DNA of 64,000 nucleotides from Kaistella chaponensis (GTDB taxonomy: Bacteria; Bacteroidota; Bacteroidia; Flavobacteriales; Weeksellaceae), in assembly GCF_900156725.1 (NCBI RefSeq), contig NZ_FTOI01000001.1, positions 310,001 through 374,000 on the forward strand, read 5' to 3'. Made by a program: the position numbers and the translations under genes. A model generated the notes under the pieces. The model searched no databases. It was not told where the DNA came from and saw only the letters and a list, made by a program, of their open reading frames with translations. Below are positions 34,691 to 43,551 of the stretch, piece after piece (the first letter of the stretch is position 1; every line of letters starts with the position of its first letter).

Positions 34691-34700
34691 TTTTAGAAAA

Positions 34701-35180
34701 CTAGGCTTCCTTGAAATATTTTCTCAGTTTCCACGCCATTTTTTCGTGTTCCTGCATCAAACCGTTTAAAAAGTCAGAGGTTCCAGCGTCGCCGTACTTT
34801 TCTTCCACCACATCCAGGTTTTTACGCAGCGATTTTACAATCGTTTCGTGATCTCCCACCAATTCGCGCAACATTTCCTGAACGGTTGGGATTTTCCCTG
34901 GAGTTTCTTTCAATTGAGACAATTTGGAGAATTCTGCGGTTGTTCCAACTGCAACGCCGCCCAATGTGCTGATTCTTTCCGCAACTTCGTCTATTGCTTC
35001 AGCAACTGCGGTATATTGATCTTCAAAGAGCAAGTGAAGTTCCATGAAATTATCTCCAGAAAGGTTCCAATGAAATTTTCTCAATTTAATATATAAGATA
35101 TTTCCATCTGCTAAAACATTGTTCAAAACATCGTTGACCGAATTTAAATTTTTTGCGGTAATTCCTAAGTTTGGTTTCAT
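34701..35180 (-). CDS. dps: Dps-family DNA-binding ferritin-like protein
   Basis: 159 residues. The inter-subunit ferroxidase pattern is exact: His37, His49, Asp64 and Glu68, with KFHWNLSG, the LHLLFEDQY segment and EVAERI. Such proteins form 12-subunit shells that oxidise iron with hydrogen peroxide and may coat DNA in starvation or oxidative stress. The N-terminus is short with few lysines, so strong direct DNA binding is less certain. Transcribed alone. Confidence 0.92.
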   Translation of the reverse strand: MKPNLGITAKNLNSVNDVLNNVLADGNILYIKLRKFHWNLSGDNFMELHLLFEDQYTAVAEAIDEVAERISTLGGVAVGTTAEFSKLSQLKETPGKIPTVQEMLRELVGDHETIVKSLRKNLDVVEEKYGDAGTSDFLNGLMQEHEKMAWKLRKYFKEA

Positions 35181-35227
35181 ATTATTTATTATTTAATGTT
35201 AGTATTTATAGGTTTTGTATTTATTTT

Positions 35228-35608
35228 TTAATCATTAACTTCATCACCATTTGCGCACCAAAATAGAGCATTTTCTAAATCTTCGGTCGGAAAAAACCTA
35301 AATTCTCCCGGCATAATCACACTGAAAATTGCCGTGAAATTTTGCACAGATTCTTCATCAGTTAGAATGGCGGCACGATTCCACTTTGTAATATTTTGCA
35401 GTCCCAAAAGAAAATCTTGAAACCACGCTCCAGCTGTAAACTGATCCAAATCGGTATCCAAATAAAACAGATAATTAAGCTCCTCAAAAACACTTACTTT
35501 CGCTTCTACGTGCGGGAAAACCCAATTTTCAAAATCTTCAGCCGACACTTGTCCGGTTGCTTTAAAAGCAGCAACATTTTCGGGTACATCAGGAATAATT
35601 GTAATCAT
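35228..35608 (-). CDS. SpoIIAA-like / STAS-SEC14 family protein
   Basis: About 126 residues from the ATG at 35608; the frame continues to 35851, but that part runs through a dispersed repeat. The sequence ITIIPDVPENVAAFKATGQVSAEDFENWV followed by ELNYLFYLDTDLDQFTAGAWFQD fits the SpoIIAA-like fold found in small stress-linked bacterial proteins. The molecular role is unknown. It follows dps on the same strand, so a stress connection is possible. A three-block repeat ends 18 bp before its start. Confidence 0.75.
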   Translation of the reverse strand: MITIIPDVPENVAAFKATGQVSAEDFENWVFPHVEAKVSVFEELNYLFYLDTDLDQFTAGAWFQDFLLGLQNITKWNRAAILTDEESVQNFTAIFSVIMPGEFRFFPTEDLENALFWCANGDEVND

Positions 35609-35921
35609 AACAGTGGTTTTTAATGTTTTTGGAGCATTAAGAGTGGTTTTTTTTCCGACGGGAAGACCCGCTTTCCACTCTATCTTTTTCTTTTTCTTGA
35701 AAAAAAGAAAAAGGATGCCGTTGCAATCGGGGCTAAAACAACTTGCGTTTCTTTTTCCGAGAGATTTTCTATCAGTTCTAAACAAGAATTGAACCATCTT
35801 CAAATCAGGCAGCCTAATAAAACTCAGATTTATAAAATCTATCATCAACAATTTAAAATAAACGTGAAATCAAGAAATTTCCGAGCCGAAATTTTGTAAT
35901 TTTATACTCTCAAAAATTTTT
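35609..35921. other. Divergent intergenic region of about 310 bp upstream of cinA
   Basis: Most of the left half is copy B of the three-block dispersed element. The right half is A/T-rich, with no gene and no clean promoter match. Confidence 0.5.
35626..35739 (-). repeat. Dispersed three-block element, copy B (inverted)
   Basis: Read on the minus strand: block 1 TTTTAGCCCCGATTGCAACG followed by GCATCC, a T-rich run pairing with an A-rich run (a CTTTTTCTTTTT-type hairpin), block 2 GTGGAAAGCGGG, then block 3 ATGCTCCAAAAA. The order and spacing match copies A and C. Confidence 0.75.
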
Positions 35922-37175
35922 ATGAAAGCAGTTCTTATCACCATTGGCGACGAAATCTTATCAGGAAATACCATCGATACCAACTCGAATTTTATTGCCA
36001 GTCAGCTCAAAGAAATCGGCATTCCTGTCGTACAAATTTTTACCGTCGCCGATACACTCGATTCCATTAGAAAAACTTTAGAAACTGCGCATCAATTGGG
36101 CGATATCATCATTACAACGGGTGGATTGGGACCGACGAAAGATGATAAAACCAAAACCGCTTTTGCCGAATTTTTTAACGATAAACTTGTTTTGGATGAT
36201 CCCACTTTCGAACATTTAAGAAAAATTTTCATCAAACGAAATCGGGAACATTTATTAGAAATCAATAGAAATCAAGCCGTCGTTTTATCCAAAGCCACCA
36301 TTTTTCAGAACGAAAATGGTTCTGCACCATGTCAAATGATCCAAGAAAACGGCAAAATCACGATTTGTCTTCCCGGAGTTCCGTATGAAGTAAAACCTTT
36401 GATAAAAGATAAAATAATTCCCTTTTTAAAGCATCAACTTTCTTTGCATTATATAGAATCTCAGATTATTTCTGTCGTAAATTTCCCTGAAAGTTTATTG
36501 GCGTTAAAGATTGAAGATTGGGAATTGGCTTTACCAAAAAATATTTCACTGTCTTATTTACCCATCGGAAATCGTGTGAAATTGCGCTTAACCGCAACCG
36601 GAAATCATTTAGACGAGTTAAAAAGTCAACTGAAAATCGAGGCAGAAAAACTGAAACCATTAATAGGAGAAAAAGTAATTTCTTGGAATGGCAACGAAAT
36701 TCAGGAAATTTTAAAAGAAATTTTAATTCAAAAAAAACTCACGCTTTCATCGGCAGAAAGTTGTACTGGTGGTGAATTAGCGAGATTAATTACCTCTGTT
36801 TCCGGAAGTTCAAAATATTTTTTGGGTGGAATTATTCCGTATGATTATCATCAAAAGATTTCAATTTTAGGAGTTTCGGAAAAAACAATTTCAGAAAAAA
36901 CGGTCGTTTCCGCGGAAGTCGCGCAGGAAATGAGTTTGGGTGGTCAAAAATTATTCAAAACAGATATTTCAATTGCTACAACTGGTGTTTCTGGACCAAA
37001 TTCGGATGAGTTTAATAATGAAATCGGAACGGTTTTCTATTCCATTCGGGTGAAAAATTTCGAAAAGACAAACCGTCTTTTTCTTCCACATTTAGAAAGA
37101 AATGATTTTGCTAATTTTGTGTCTCAAAGGGTTTTGCAGGATCTGATCGAAATGATCATTCAGGAGGAACACTAA
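35922..37175 (+). CDS. cinA: CinA-like protein (MoaB-like domain plus nicotinamide-nucleotide amidase domain)
   Basis: 417 residues. The N-terminal half (1-170, VLITIGDEILSGNTIDTNSN, TTGGLGPTKDDKT) is the MoaB/COG1058 domain, which hydrolyses ADP-ribose or related nucleotides in some members. The C-terminal half (about 260-417, SAESCTGGELARLITSVSGSS, TTGVSGP) is the CinA/PncC deamidase that recycles nicotinamide mononucleotide. It works in NAD salvage; the competence label is historical. Single gene. Confidence 0.93.
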   Translation: MKAVLITIGDEILSGNTIDTNSNFIASQLKEIGIPVVQIFTVADTLDSIRKTLETAHQLGDIIITTGGLGPTKDDKTKTAFAEFFNDKLVLDDPTFEHLRKIFIKRNREHLLEINRNQAVVLSKATIFQNENGSAPCQMIQENGKITICLPGVPYEVKPLIKDKIIPFLKHQLSLHYIESQIISVVNFPESLLALKIEDWELALPKNISLSYLPIGNRVKLRLTATGNHLDELKSQLKIEAEKLKPLIGEKVISWNGNEIQEILKEILIQKKLTLSSAESCTGGELARLITSVSGSSKYFLGGIIPYDYHQKISILGVSEKTISEKTVVSAEVAQEMSLGGQKLFKTDISIATTGVSGPNSDEFNNEIGTVFYSIRVKNFEKTNRLFLPHLERNDFANFVSQRVLQDLIEMIIQEEH

Positions 37176-37238
37176 TTTTTGACAAAATGTAAAATAATTG
37201 CGCGTACAAAACGTTTCTAACCATAAATCAATTTAATT

Positions 37239-37901
37239 ATGAACAAATTATTCGGAGGTTTTCTCTTCATCTTTTCTCAATTTTTCTTTGCGCAATCTAC
37301 TCGAAATGTAGGTGATTTTTCTTCGTTGAAGGTATATGATAAAATCTCGGTTGTTCTCATTCATTCTACCGAAAACAAAGTAGAAACAGACCGCGAAAAT
37401 GCAGATTTGGAAACCGTGAATAAAAATGGGGAGCTGAAAATTCGAATGGCACCCGCGAAAATTTTGCAAGGAAATCAGGTTTCTGTGAAAGTTTTCTACA
37501 AAAATTTAAATGACATTCAAGCAAGTCAAGGATCTGTAATTTCTGCGGAAGGCGAAGTTGAAAGTAAAATGCTTTCACTTACTTCCAATGAAGGTTCATC
37601 AATAAATATAGCAGTCAATTCAAAAACACTCAGTACAAAATTGAATTCTGGTGGTGAAATTACCGTTACCGGAAATGCAGGACATCAGGAAATCTTGGTG
37701 AATTCGGGTGCGAAATTCTTAGGAAAAAATATTGAATCTGAAAGTGCATCTGTAACTACAAACGCAGGTGGATTTGCCGAGGTTAATGTAACAGATTCGG
37801 TAAATGCAACAACCAGAGCAGGTGGAGTTATCGATATTTACGGTGATCCCAACGATCGGAAAGTAAAAAATGTAATCGGTGGAAAAATTAATTTTAAATA
37901 A
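37239..37901 (+). CDS. Secreted GIN-domain (DUF2807) protein
   Basis: 220 residues. The signal peptide ends after FFFAQ (about residue 20). The remainder is the head GIN domain, a right-handed parallel beta structure: VGDFSSLKVYDKISVVLI at the start, repeated short beta turns (ASQGSVISAEGEV, NSGGEITVTGNAG, TRAGGVIDIYGDP) and a Gly-rich end. Such proteins are abundant in Bacteroidota cell envelopes; their role (adhesin-like or structural) is unproven. Confidence 0.85.
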   Translation: MNKLFGGFLFIFSQFFFAQSTRNVGDFSSLKVYDKISVVLIHSTENKVETDRENADLETVNKNGELKIRMAPAKILQGNQVSVKVFYKNLNDIQASQGSVISAEGEVESKMLSLTSNEGSSINIAVNSKTLSTKLNSGGEITVTGNAGHQEILVNSGAKFLGKNIESESASVTTNAGGFAEVNVTDSVNATTRAGGVIDIYGDPNDRKVKNVIGGKINFK

Positions 37902-37907
37902 ATTTTT

Positions 37908-37936
37908 AAAAGTCATTTCAAAAGAATGGCTTTTTT
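37908..37936 (+). terminator. Terminator after the GIN-domain gene
   Basis: AAAAGTCAT pairs with ATGGCTTTT (one G-U pair), followed by a T-tract. Confidence 0.6.
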
Positions 37937-37994
37937 ATTTGGCAGGCTGTAACAAATAAAAAAATGCTTAGACTAAGCAATAAATAGCTTTTTA

Positions 37995-40094
37995 ATGAAA
38001 AATGTAAACATAAGTGTTTTGGCATTCGTTGGAATGATCGCGCTTAATTCATGTGCAACAAAAATCACCACACCCAATCCACCAGAAACTCCTTCTAAAC
38101 CACTGGAAACACCCAAAGAATCGGTTACAGAAATTTCTGAAAAAGGATTAGATTTCACCACGTTTGACAAAACAGTTCGTCCACAAGATGATTTTTACAA
38201 TTTTGTAAATGGAACTTGGATGAAAACGGCTAAAATTCCTGCTGATAAGTCAACTTGGGGAAGCTTCAACAAACTTGCTGAAGATACGGATAACAATTCC
38301 ATGACGATTCTGAATTCCCTCTTGAAAGATCAATTTGCAGAAGGAAGCGAAGGCAAAAAAATACAAGATTTGTACGCAACCTACATGAATATGGAGAAAC
38401 GCAACGCCGACGGAATTGCGCCGATCAAATCAGATTTAGCAAAAATTGACGCCATCAACAATCTTTCTGATCTTCAAAAATATTTAATTGAAGCGACCAA
38501 AAACGGTGAAAACCCTTTTTATTCCTGGGGAATTGATGCAGACCTGAAAGATTCTAAAATGAATGCGGTTTATTTAGGGAATGCTGCTCTTGGAATGGGA
38601 CGCGATTATTACCAAAAAGTAAATCCGAAAAATACAGAAGCTTTAGCTGAATATTCCAAATATATCGCTTCAATGCTTGATGTTTTAGAATATAAAAATT
38701 CTTCGGTAACTGCAAAAAACATTGTGAATTTCGAGAAAAGCATTGCGCAAACTTATCTGACCAATGAGCAGATTCGCGATGCAACTTTGCAGTACAATCC
38801 AGAAACGATGGCTCAACTTTCGGCGCTGGTAAAAAATGTAAATCTGCCGAAATATTTAACTTCTGTGGGAGTGAGTACCGATAAAGTAATTGTGGGTGAA
38901 CTGAAATATTACAAAAATTTAGACCAGTTCATCAATGCTAAAAATATTCCTTTGATTAAAGATTACATGAAGTTTCATTTGATTTCTGGCAATGCAAGTT
39001 ATCTTTCTGCAGATCTGGATCAGAAGAGATTTGGTTTTTATGGTAAATATTTGAGAGGACAACAAGAGCAAAGAGCGCAAAACAAAAGAGGATTCGAAGT
39101 AATCAATGGTGTTTTGGGTGAAGCTTTCGGTAAATTGTATGTAGAGAAATATTTCCCGGCTGCAGCGAAAACTCAAATGGTTGAATTGATTGGTTATTTG
39201 AAAAAAAGTTTCGCTTCCCACATCAATAATTTAGCTTGGATGTCTCCTGTTACAAAGGAAAAAGCCTTAACCAAACTCAACAAATTTGCGGTAAAAGTTG
39301 CGTACCCGGATCAATGGAAAGATTATTCTAAATTGACCATTAATGCTGAAAAAAATGGGGGAACATTATATAATAATTTACAAAATGTTTCCGAGTGGCA
39401 ATACCAAAAAGATTTAGAAAAAATTGGTAAACCAGTTGACCGCACAGAATGGGGAATGTCGCCACAAACTGTAAATGCGTATTACAATCCTTTGAACAAC
39501 GAAATCGTGTTTCCAGCTGCAATTTTACAGCCGCCATTCTTTAATCCAAATGCTGATGCCGCCATTAATTTTGGTGGAATTGGAGCAGTAATCGGTCACG
39601 AAATCACGCACGGTTTCGACGATTCAGGAGCACAGTTTGATGCCGACGGAAATTTGGTAGATTGGTGGACTGCAGAGGATAAAGCCAACTTCGAAAAAGC
39701 TACAAAAGCTCTCGCAGCGCAGTACAGTACTTACGAACCAGTGAAAGGAACTTTTGTGAATGGTGAATTTACGAATGGTGAAAATATCGCAGATTTGGGT
39801 GGTGTAAATATTTCTTATGATGCGCTTCAAATGTATATTAAAGACCATGGAAATCCAGGAATGATCAGCGGATATTCCCAAGATCAGCGATTTTTTATGA
39901 GTTGGGCAACCGTGTGGAGAACCCTTCAAAGTGAAGCTTCACTATTGAATCAAATCAAAACCAATGAGCATTCTCCAGGATTATACCGTGCTTTTGGTCC
40001 ACTGGTAAATACGGATTCTTTCTACAAATCTTTCGATGTAAAAGAAGGTGACAAACTTTATAAAAAACCAGAAGCAAGAATTAAGATCTGGTAA
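37995..40094 (+). CDS. M13 (neprilysin-type) zinc metallopeptidase lipoprotein, copy 1
   Basis: 699 residues. Lipoprotein signal MKNVNISVLAFVGMIALNSC with Cys20, then a Pro/Thr-rich spacer. The peptidase body begins PQDDFYNFVNGTWMKTAKIP and contains the zinc motif His535-Glu536-x-x-His539 (GHEITHGFDD), the third ligand in GENIADLGGVN, and a NAYYNPLNNEIVFPA substrate-cleft motif. It should cleave oligopeptides at the outer or periplasmic surface. A close paralogue follows, about 65% identical by eye in the catalytic part. Confidence 0.93.
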   Translation: MKNVNISVLAFVGMIALNSCATKITTPNPPETPSKPLETPKESVTEISEKGLDFTTFDKTVRPQDDFYNFVNGTWMKTAKIPADKSTWGSFNKLAEDTDNNSMTILNSLLKDQFAEGSEGKKIQDLYATYMNMEKRNADGIAPIKSDLAKIDAINNLSDLQKYLIEATKNGENPFYSWGIDADLKDSKMNAVYLGNAALGMGRDYYQKVNPKNTEALAEYSKYIASMLDVLEYKNSSVTAKNIVNFEKSIAQTYLTNEQIRDATLQYNPETMAQLSALVKNVNLPKYLTSVGVSTDKVIVGELKYYKNLDQFINAKNIPLIKDYMKFHLISGNASYLSADLDQKRFGFYGKYLRGQQEQRAQNKRGFEVINGVLGEAFGKLYVEKYFPAAAKTQMVELIGYLKKSFASHINNLAWMSPVTKEKALTKLNKFAVKVAYPDQWKDYSKLTINAEKNGGTLYNNLQNVSEWQYQKDLEKIGKPVDRTEWGMSPQTVNAYYNPLNNEIVFPAAILQPPFFNPNADAAINFGGIGAVIGHEITHGFDDSGAQFDADGNLVDWWTAEDKANFEKATKALAAQYSTYEPVKGTFVNGEFTNGENIADLGGVNISYDALQMYIKDHGNPGMISGYSQDQRFFMSWATVWRTLQSEASLLNQIKTNEHSPGLYRAFGPLVNTDSFYKSFDVKEGDKLYKKPEARIKIW

Positions 40095-40120
40095 AATTTT
40101 TTGAAATAGTAAATAATAAG

Positions 40121-40150
40121 ATCACTCCATTAATTTGGGGTGATTTTTTT
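40121..40150 (+). terminator. Terminator after the first M13 peptidase
   Basis: ATCACTCC pairs with GGGGTGAT (one G-U) around an eight-base A/T loop, followed by a T-run. Confidence 0.7.
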
Positions 40151-40179
40151 GGGTGTAATCCTTGGAAATGCAATTCTCA

Positions 40180-40255
40180 ATCTCGGGTAGTTTTTCGCTA
40201 TTTCATTTTTGTGCCGCTTTTCCAACCGATACAAAAATGAACGCCGTTGCAACTA
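40180..40255 (-). repeat. Possible decayed copy (D) of the three-block element
   Basis: On the minus strand TTGCAACGGC is followed by a perfect 11-bp inverted repeat, TTCATTTTTGT / ACAAAAATGAA (40202-40212 and 40231-40241), then ATAGCG. This repeats the block 1 - hairpin - block 2 order of the other copies, but the blocks are degraded. Confidence 0.4.
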
Positions 40256-40310
40256 TATAAGCAAGAAAGAATCCTTTAACAAAAGGAATTTCAAAAGTTA
40301 AAATATTTAC

Positions 40311-40318
40311 TATCTTTG
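40311..40318 (+). promoter_or_regulatory. -7 box (TATCTTTG) of the second M13 gene
   Basis: A TAnnTTTG match 29 nt before the ATG at 40348. With the terminator above, it shows the paralogues are separate transcription units. Confidence 0.5.
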
Positions 40319-40347
40319 AAATATATCAAAAAATCATTTACGATCAT

Positions 40348-42426
40348 ATGAAAAAAATCACCATTACTATACTTGCTTTTTCAGGGATGATAGCTCTGAA
40401 TTCGTGTTCAACTACCAAAACCACCACAGCTGAACCTCTACAAGTTCCAGGAGAGACAAAAGTAATTTCCGAAGAAGGTCTCAATCTTTCTTATATGGAT
40501 ACTTCGGTTCGGCCACAAGATGACTTCTTTAATTATGTGAATGGAAACTGGATGAAAACGGTTGAAATTCCTGCCGATAAAACAAGTTGGGGAAGTTTCA
40601 ATGCTTTAAGAGAAGATGTTGATAATTCTTCTTTAGAAATCCTTAATAAAATCCTTACCGATAAATTCTCTGCCAATTCCGAAGGCGAGAAAATTCAAAA
40701 TCTGTACGGTACTTATATGGATTGGAATAAAAGAAATGCAGATGGAATCAATCCCATCATGAATGATTTAAATAAAATCGATGCGCTTAAATCTGTTGCA
40801 GATCTACAAAAATATTTAACCGAAGCGACCAAAACTGGCGACAATCCTTTCTACGCATGGAGAGTGGGTGCAGACATGAAAAACTCTGTCATGAATGCGG
40901 TTTATTTAGGTGGTGCTTCCTTGGGTTTAGGTCGTGATTATTATCAAAAAGAAAACGATGCAAACACTAAAACTTTAGCAGAATATAAAAATTATTTGGC
41001 TCAGCTTTTCACAATTCTCGGATACAACAATGCAGATCAAACAGCACAGCGTGTCGTGGCTTTTGAAAAACAATTGGCGCAGGATTTCTTGACCAATGAA
41101 CAAAATCGCGACGCCAATCTTCGATACAACCCGAAAACGGTAGCGGAACTTTCGAAGTTGGTAACTCACATTAACTTGCCCAATTATTTGAACGATGCAG
41201 GTGTGAAAACCGATAAAGTAATCGTAAGCGAACTGAAATATTACCAAAATATGGATTCGTGGATTAACGAAAGAACGCTTCCGCTTATCAAAGAATATAT
41301 GAAAGCGAGAATGGTTTCATCGAACGCCGGAAATTTAAATCAAAAATTAGACGATATTAATTTTGATTTTTATTCTAAATATTTGCAAGGTCAAAAAGAG
41401 CAGCGACCAATGAACAAAAGAGGTTTAAGTGTTATTAATGGTGCTTTGGGAGAAGCATTCGGGAAACTGTACGTAGAGAAATATTTTCCGGCAGGAGCCA
41501 AAAAGCAAATGGAAACGTACATTGGTTACCTCAAAAAATCATTCAAAGAACATATCGCAGATAACGATTGGATGTCGCCAGAAACCAAAGTAAAAGCTCA
41601 GGAAAAATTAGCGAAATTTTCTGTAAAAATCGCTTATCCAGATACTTGGAAGGATTATTCGAGATTACAATTGGAAAGTGCAAGAGAAGGTGGGTCTTAT
41701 TACAAAAATCTGCAGAATATTTCAGCTTGGCAATATGCGAAAAATTTGGCAAAGGTTGGAAAACCCGTGGATAAAACCGAGTGGGGAATGGCTCCGCAAA
41801 CTGTAAATGCTTATTACAGCGGTTCTAACAATGAAATCGTTTTTCCAGCTGCAATTTTACAGCCGCCGTTTTTTAACTTCAAAGCTGATCCCGCAGTAAA
41901 TTTTGGTGGAATTGGTGCCGTAATCGGTCATGAAATTGGGCACGGTTTCGATGATTCTGGTTCAAGATTCGATGGCGATGGAAATTTGAATAATTGGTGG
42001 AGTGATGCAGACCGAAAAAATTTCGACGCAAAAGTAGGACAACTTGCGGCTCAATATGATAAATACGAACCGGTAAAAGGAAGTTTCATCAACGGTAAAT
42101 TTACGAGTGGAGAAAATATCGGAGATTTAGGCGGAGTTGCAGTTGCGTATACCGCATTGCAAATGTATTTGAAGGATAAAGGAAATCCCGGCAAAATCAG
42201 CGGAATGACGCAGGATCAAAGATTTTTCATGAGTTGGGCAACCGTTTGGCGTACCAAATCTACAGAGAAATATATGGTCAATCAGGTGAAAACCGATCCG
42301 CATTCTCCAGGATATTTCCGAGCGTTTGCGCCTTTGGTGAATCAGGATTCATTCTATAAAGCATTCGATATCAAACCTGGTGATCAACTGTATAAAGCAC
42401 CGGAAGCGAGAATTAAAATTTGGTAA
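40348..42426 (+). CDS. M13 (neprilysin-type) zinc metallopeptidase lipoprotein, copy 2
   Basis: 692 residues with the same plan as the upstream paralogue: lipoprotein Cys20 in ALNSCSTTK, the VRPQDDFFNYVNGNWMKT start, His528-Glu529-x-x-His532 (GHEIGHGFDD), GENIGDLGG and the ending APEARIKIW. GENIGDLGG has Gly where copy 1 and most members have Ala. Adjacent duplication with retained active sites suggests split substrate ranges or dosage. It has its own promoter and strong terminator. Confidence 0.93.
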   Translation: MKKITITILAFSGMIALNSCSTTKTTTAEPLQVPGETKVISEEGLNLSYMDTSVRPQDDFFNYVNGNWMKTVEIPADKTSWGSFNALREDVDNSSLEILNKILTDKFSANSEGEKIQNLYGTYMDWNKRNADGINPIMNDLNKIDALKSVADLQKYLTEATKTGDNPFYAWRVGADMKNSVMNAVYLGGASLGLGRDYYQKENDANTKTLAEYKNYLAQLFTILGYNNADQTAQRVVAFEKQLAQDFLTNEQNRDANLRYNPKTVAELSKLVTHINLPNYLNDAGVKTDKVIVSELKYYQNMDSWINERTLPLIKEYMKARMVSSNAGNLNQKLDDINFDFYSKYLQGQKEQRPMNKRGLSVINGALGEAFGKLYVEKYFPAGAKKQMETYIGYLKKSFKEHIADNDWMSPETKVKAQEKLAKFSVKIAYPDTWKDYSRLQLESAREGGSYYKNLQNISAWQYAKNLAKVGKPVDKTEWGMAPQTVNAYYSGSNNEIVFPAAILQPPFFNFKADPAVNFGGIGAVIGHEIGHGFDDSGSRFDGDGNLNNWWSDADRKNFDAKVGQLAAQYDKYEPVKGSFINGKFTSGENIGDLGGVAVAYTALQMYLKDKGNPGKISGMTQDQRFFMSWATVWRTKSTEKYMVNQVKTDPHSPGYFRAFAPLVNQDSFYKAFDIKPGDQLYKAPEARIKIW

Positions 42427-42448
42427 ATTAAAAACCAAATTAGTTGAT

Positions 42449-42486
42449 AACCCTTTCAGCCTTTTAAAGGCTGAAAGGGTTTTTTG
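42449..42486 (+). terminator. Strong terminator after the second M13 gene
   Basis: A 16-bp perfect stem (AACCCTTTCAGCCTTT pairing with AAAGGCTGAAAGGGTT) around a single T, followed by a T-tract. Confidence 0.88.
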
Positions 42487-42637
42487 TTGAAATAAAATAC
42501 AATTAGAACTTTGAAATTCTTAATTTTGAATGAACCCAACCTTAAAAATATGAAATCGCCTTTAGCAGATTTTCTTGCAAACAAACACCAATGGAGAAAG
42601 CGATAACATATGACCATTAAAATAATAAAATCTACCT

Positions 42638-43480
42638 ATGAAACTAAATATCGAAAGAAATACCATCATTAAAAATCCAAAAACAAGAGATTTTTTAGCA
42701 GATGCTTTTTATCCAGAAAGTGAAAATCAATTGCCGTTGGTTATTTTTGCGCATGGTTACAAAGGGTACAAAGATTGGGGCGCATGGAATTTGATGGCAC
42801 AAAAATTTGCAGAAGCCGGTTTTTTCTTTGTGAAATTTAATTTTTCACATAACGGAACGACCATCAAAAAACCGACCGATTTTGCAGATTTAGAAGCTTT
42901 CGGACAGAATAATTTTTCCAAGGAAATGTCTGATTATGATGAGGTTTTAAATTATTTTTGTAATCATGACAAAGTTGATTCAGAAAAAATCGCCGTTATC
43001 GGTCACAGTCGTGGTGGTGGAATTTCCGCCATCAAAGCTTTTGAAGATGATCGGGTGAAACTGCTCATTTCTTTAGCGGGAGTCAGCAATTTCAAGTACC
43101 GTTTCCCTACTAAAGATCGTTTCGAAGAATGGAAAAATTCTGGTGTGATGTATTCGGAAAACAAAAGAACACACCAACACATGCCGCATTATTTTCAGTT
43201 TTTTGAAGATTTTGAAGAGAATGAAGAGCGTTTTACGATTCAGTATGCAGCGCAACACTTAGCAAAACCTTTTTTGATTATTCAGGGGACGAACGATGAT
43301 GCGGTGAAAGATAAGGAAGCTTTTTTGCTGAATGAATGGTGCAAAACGTCGGAATTGGTTATAATGGAAAATGCAAATCATACTTTTGGTGCGAAAGAAC
43401 CGTGGACAGAAAATGGACTTCCTGATCAATTAAATAAAGCAACTTCTCTTGCGACTGATTTTCTGAAAGCGCACCTCTAA
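42638..43480 (+). CDS. Alpha/beta hydrolase (dienelactone-hydrolase-like)
   Basis: 280 residues, with no signal peptide. Oxyanion and strand motif LPLVIFAHGYKGYKDWG, nucleophile elbow GHSRGGG with Ser124, and a late FLIIQGTNDDAVKD (Asp) and NANHTFG (His) complete the triad. It is an esterase or peptidase-like hydrolase of unknown substrate. It stands alone between the M13 genes and the TerC-type gene. Confidence 0.85.
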   Translation: MKLNIERNTIIKNPKTRDFLADAFYPESENQLPLVIFAHGYKGYKDWGAWNLMAQKFAEAGFFFVKFNFSHNGTTIKKPTDFADLEAFGQNNFSKEMSDYDEVLNYFCNHDKVDSEKIAVIGHSRGGGISAIKAFEDDRVKLLISLAGVSNFKYRFPTKDRFEEWKNSGVMYSENKRTHQHMPHYFQFFEDFEENEERFTIQYAAQHLAKPFLIIQGTNDDAVKDKEAFLLNEWCKTSELVIMENANHTFGAKEPWTENGLPDQLNKATSLATDFLKAHL

Positions 43481-43551
43481 GTTTAATATGAATAAAATTT
43501 AATATTTATTTCTCACGAATTATTGTATTTTTATCGGCCAAAATTTAATCA

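Noticed and set aside
35609..35851. N-terminal extension of the SpoIIAA-like gene
   Set aside because: It translates the dispersed element; the conserved domain starts at 35608.
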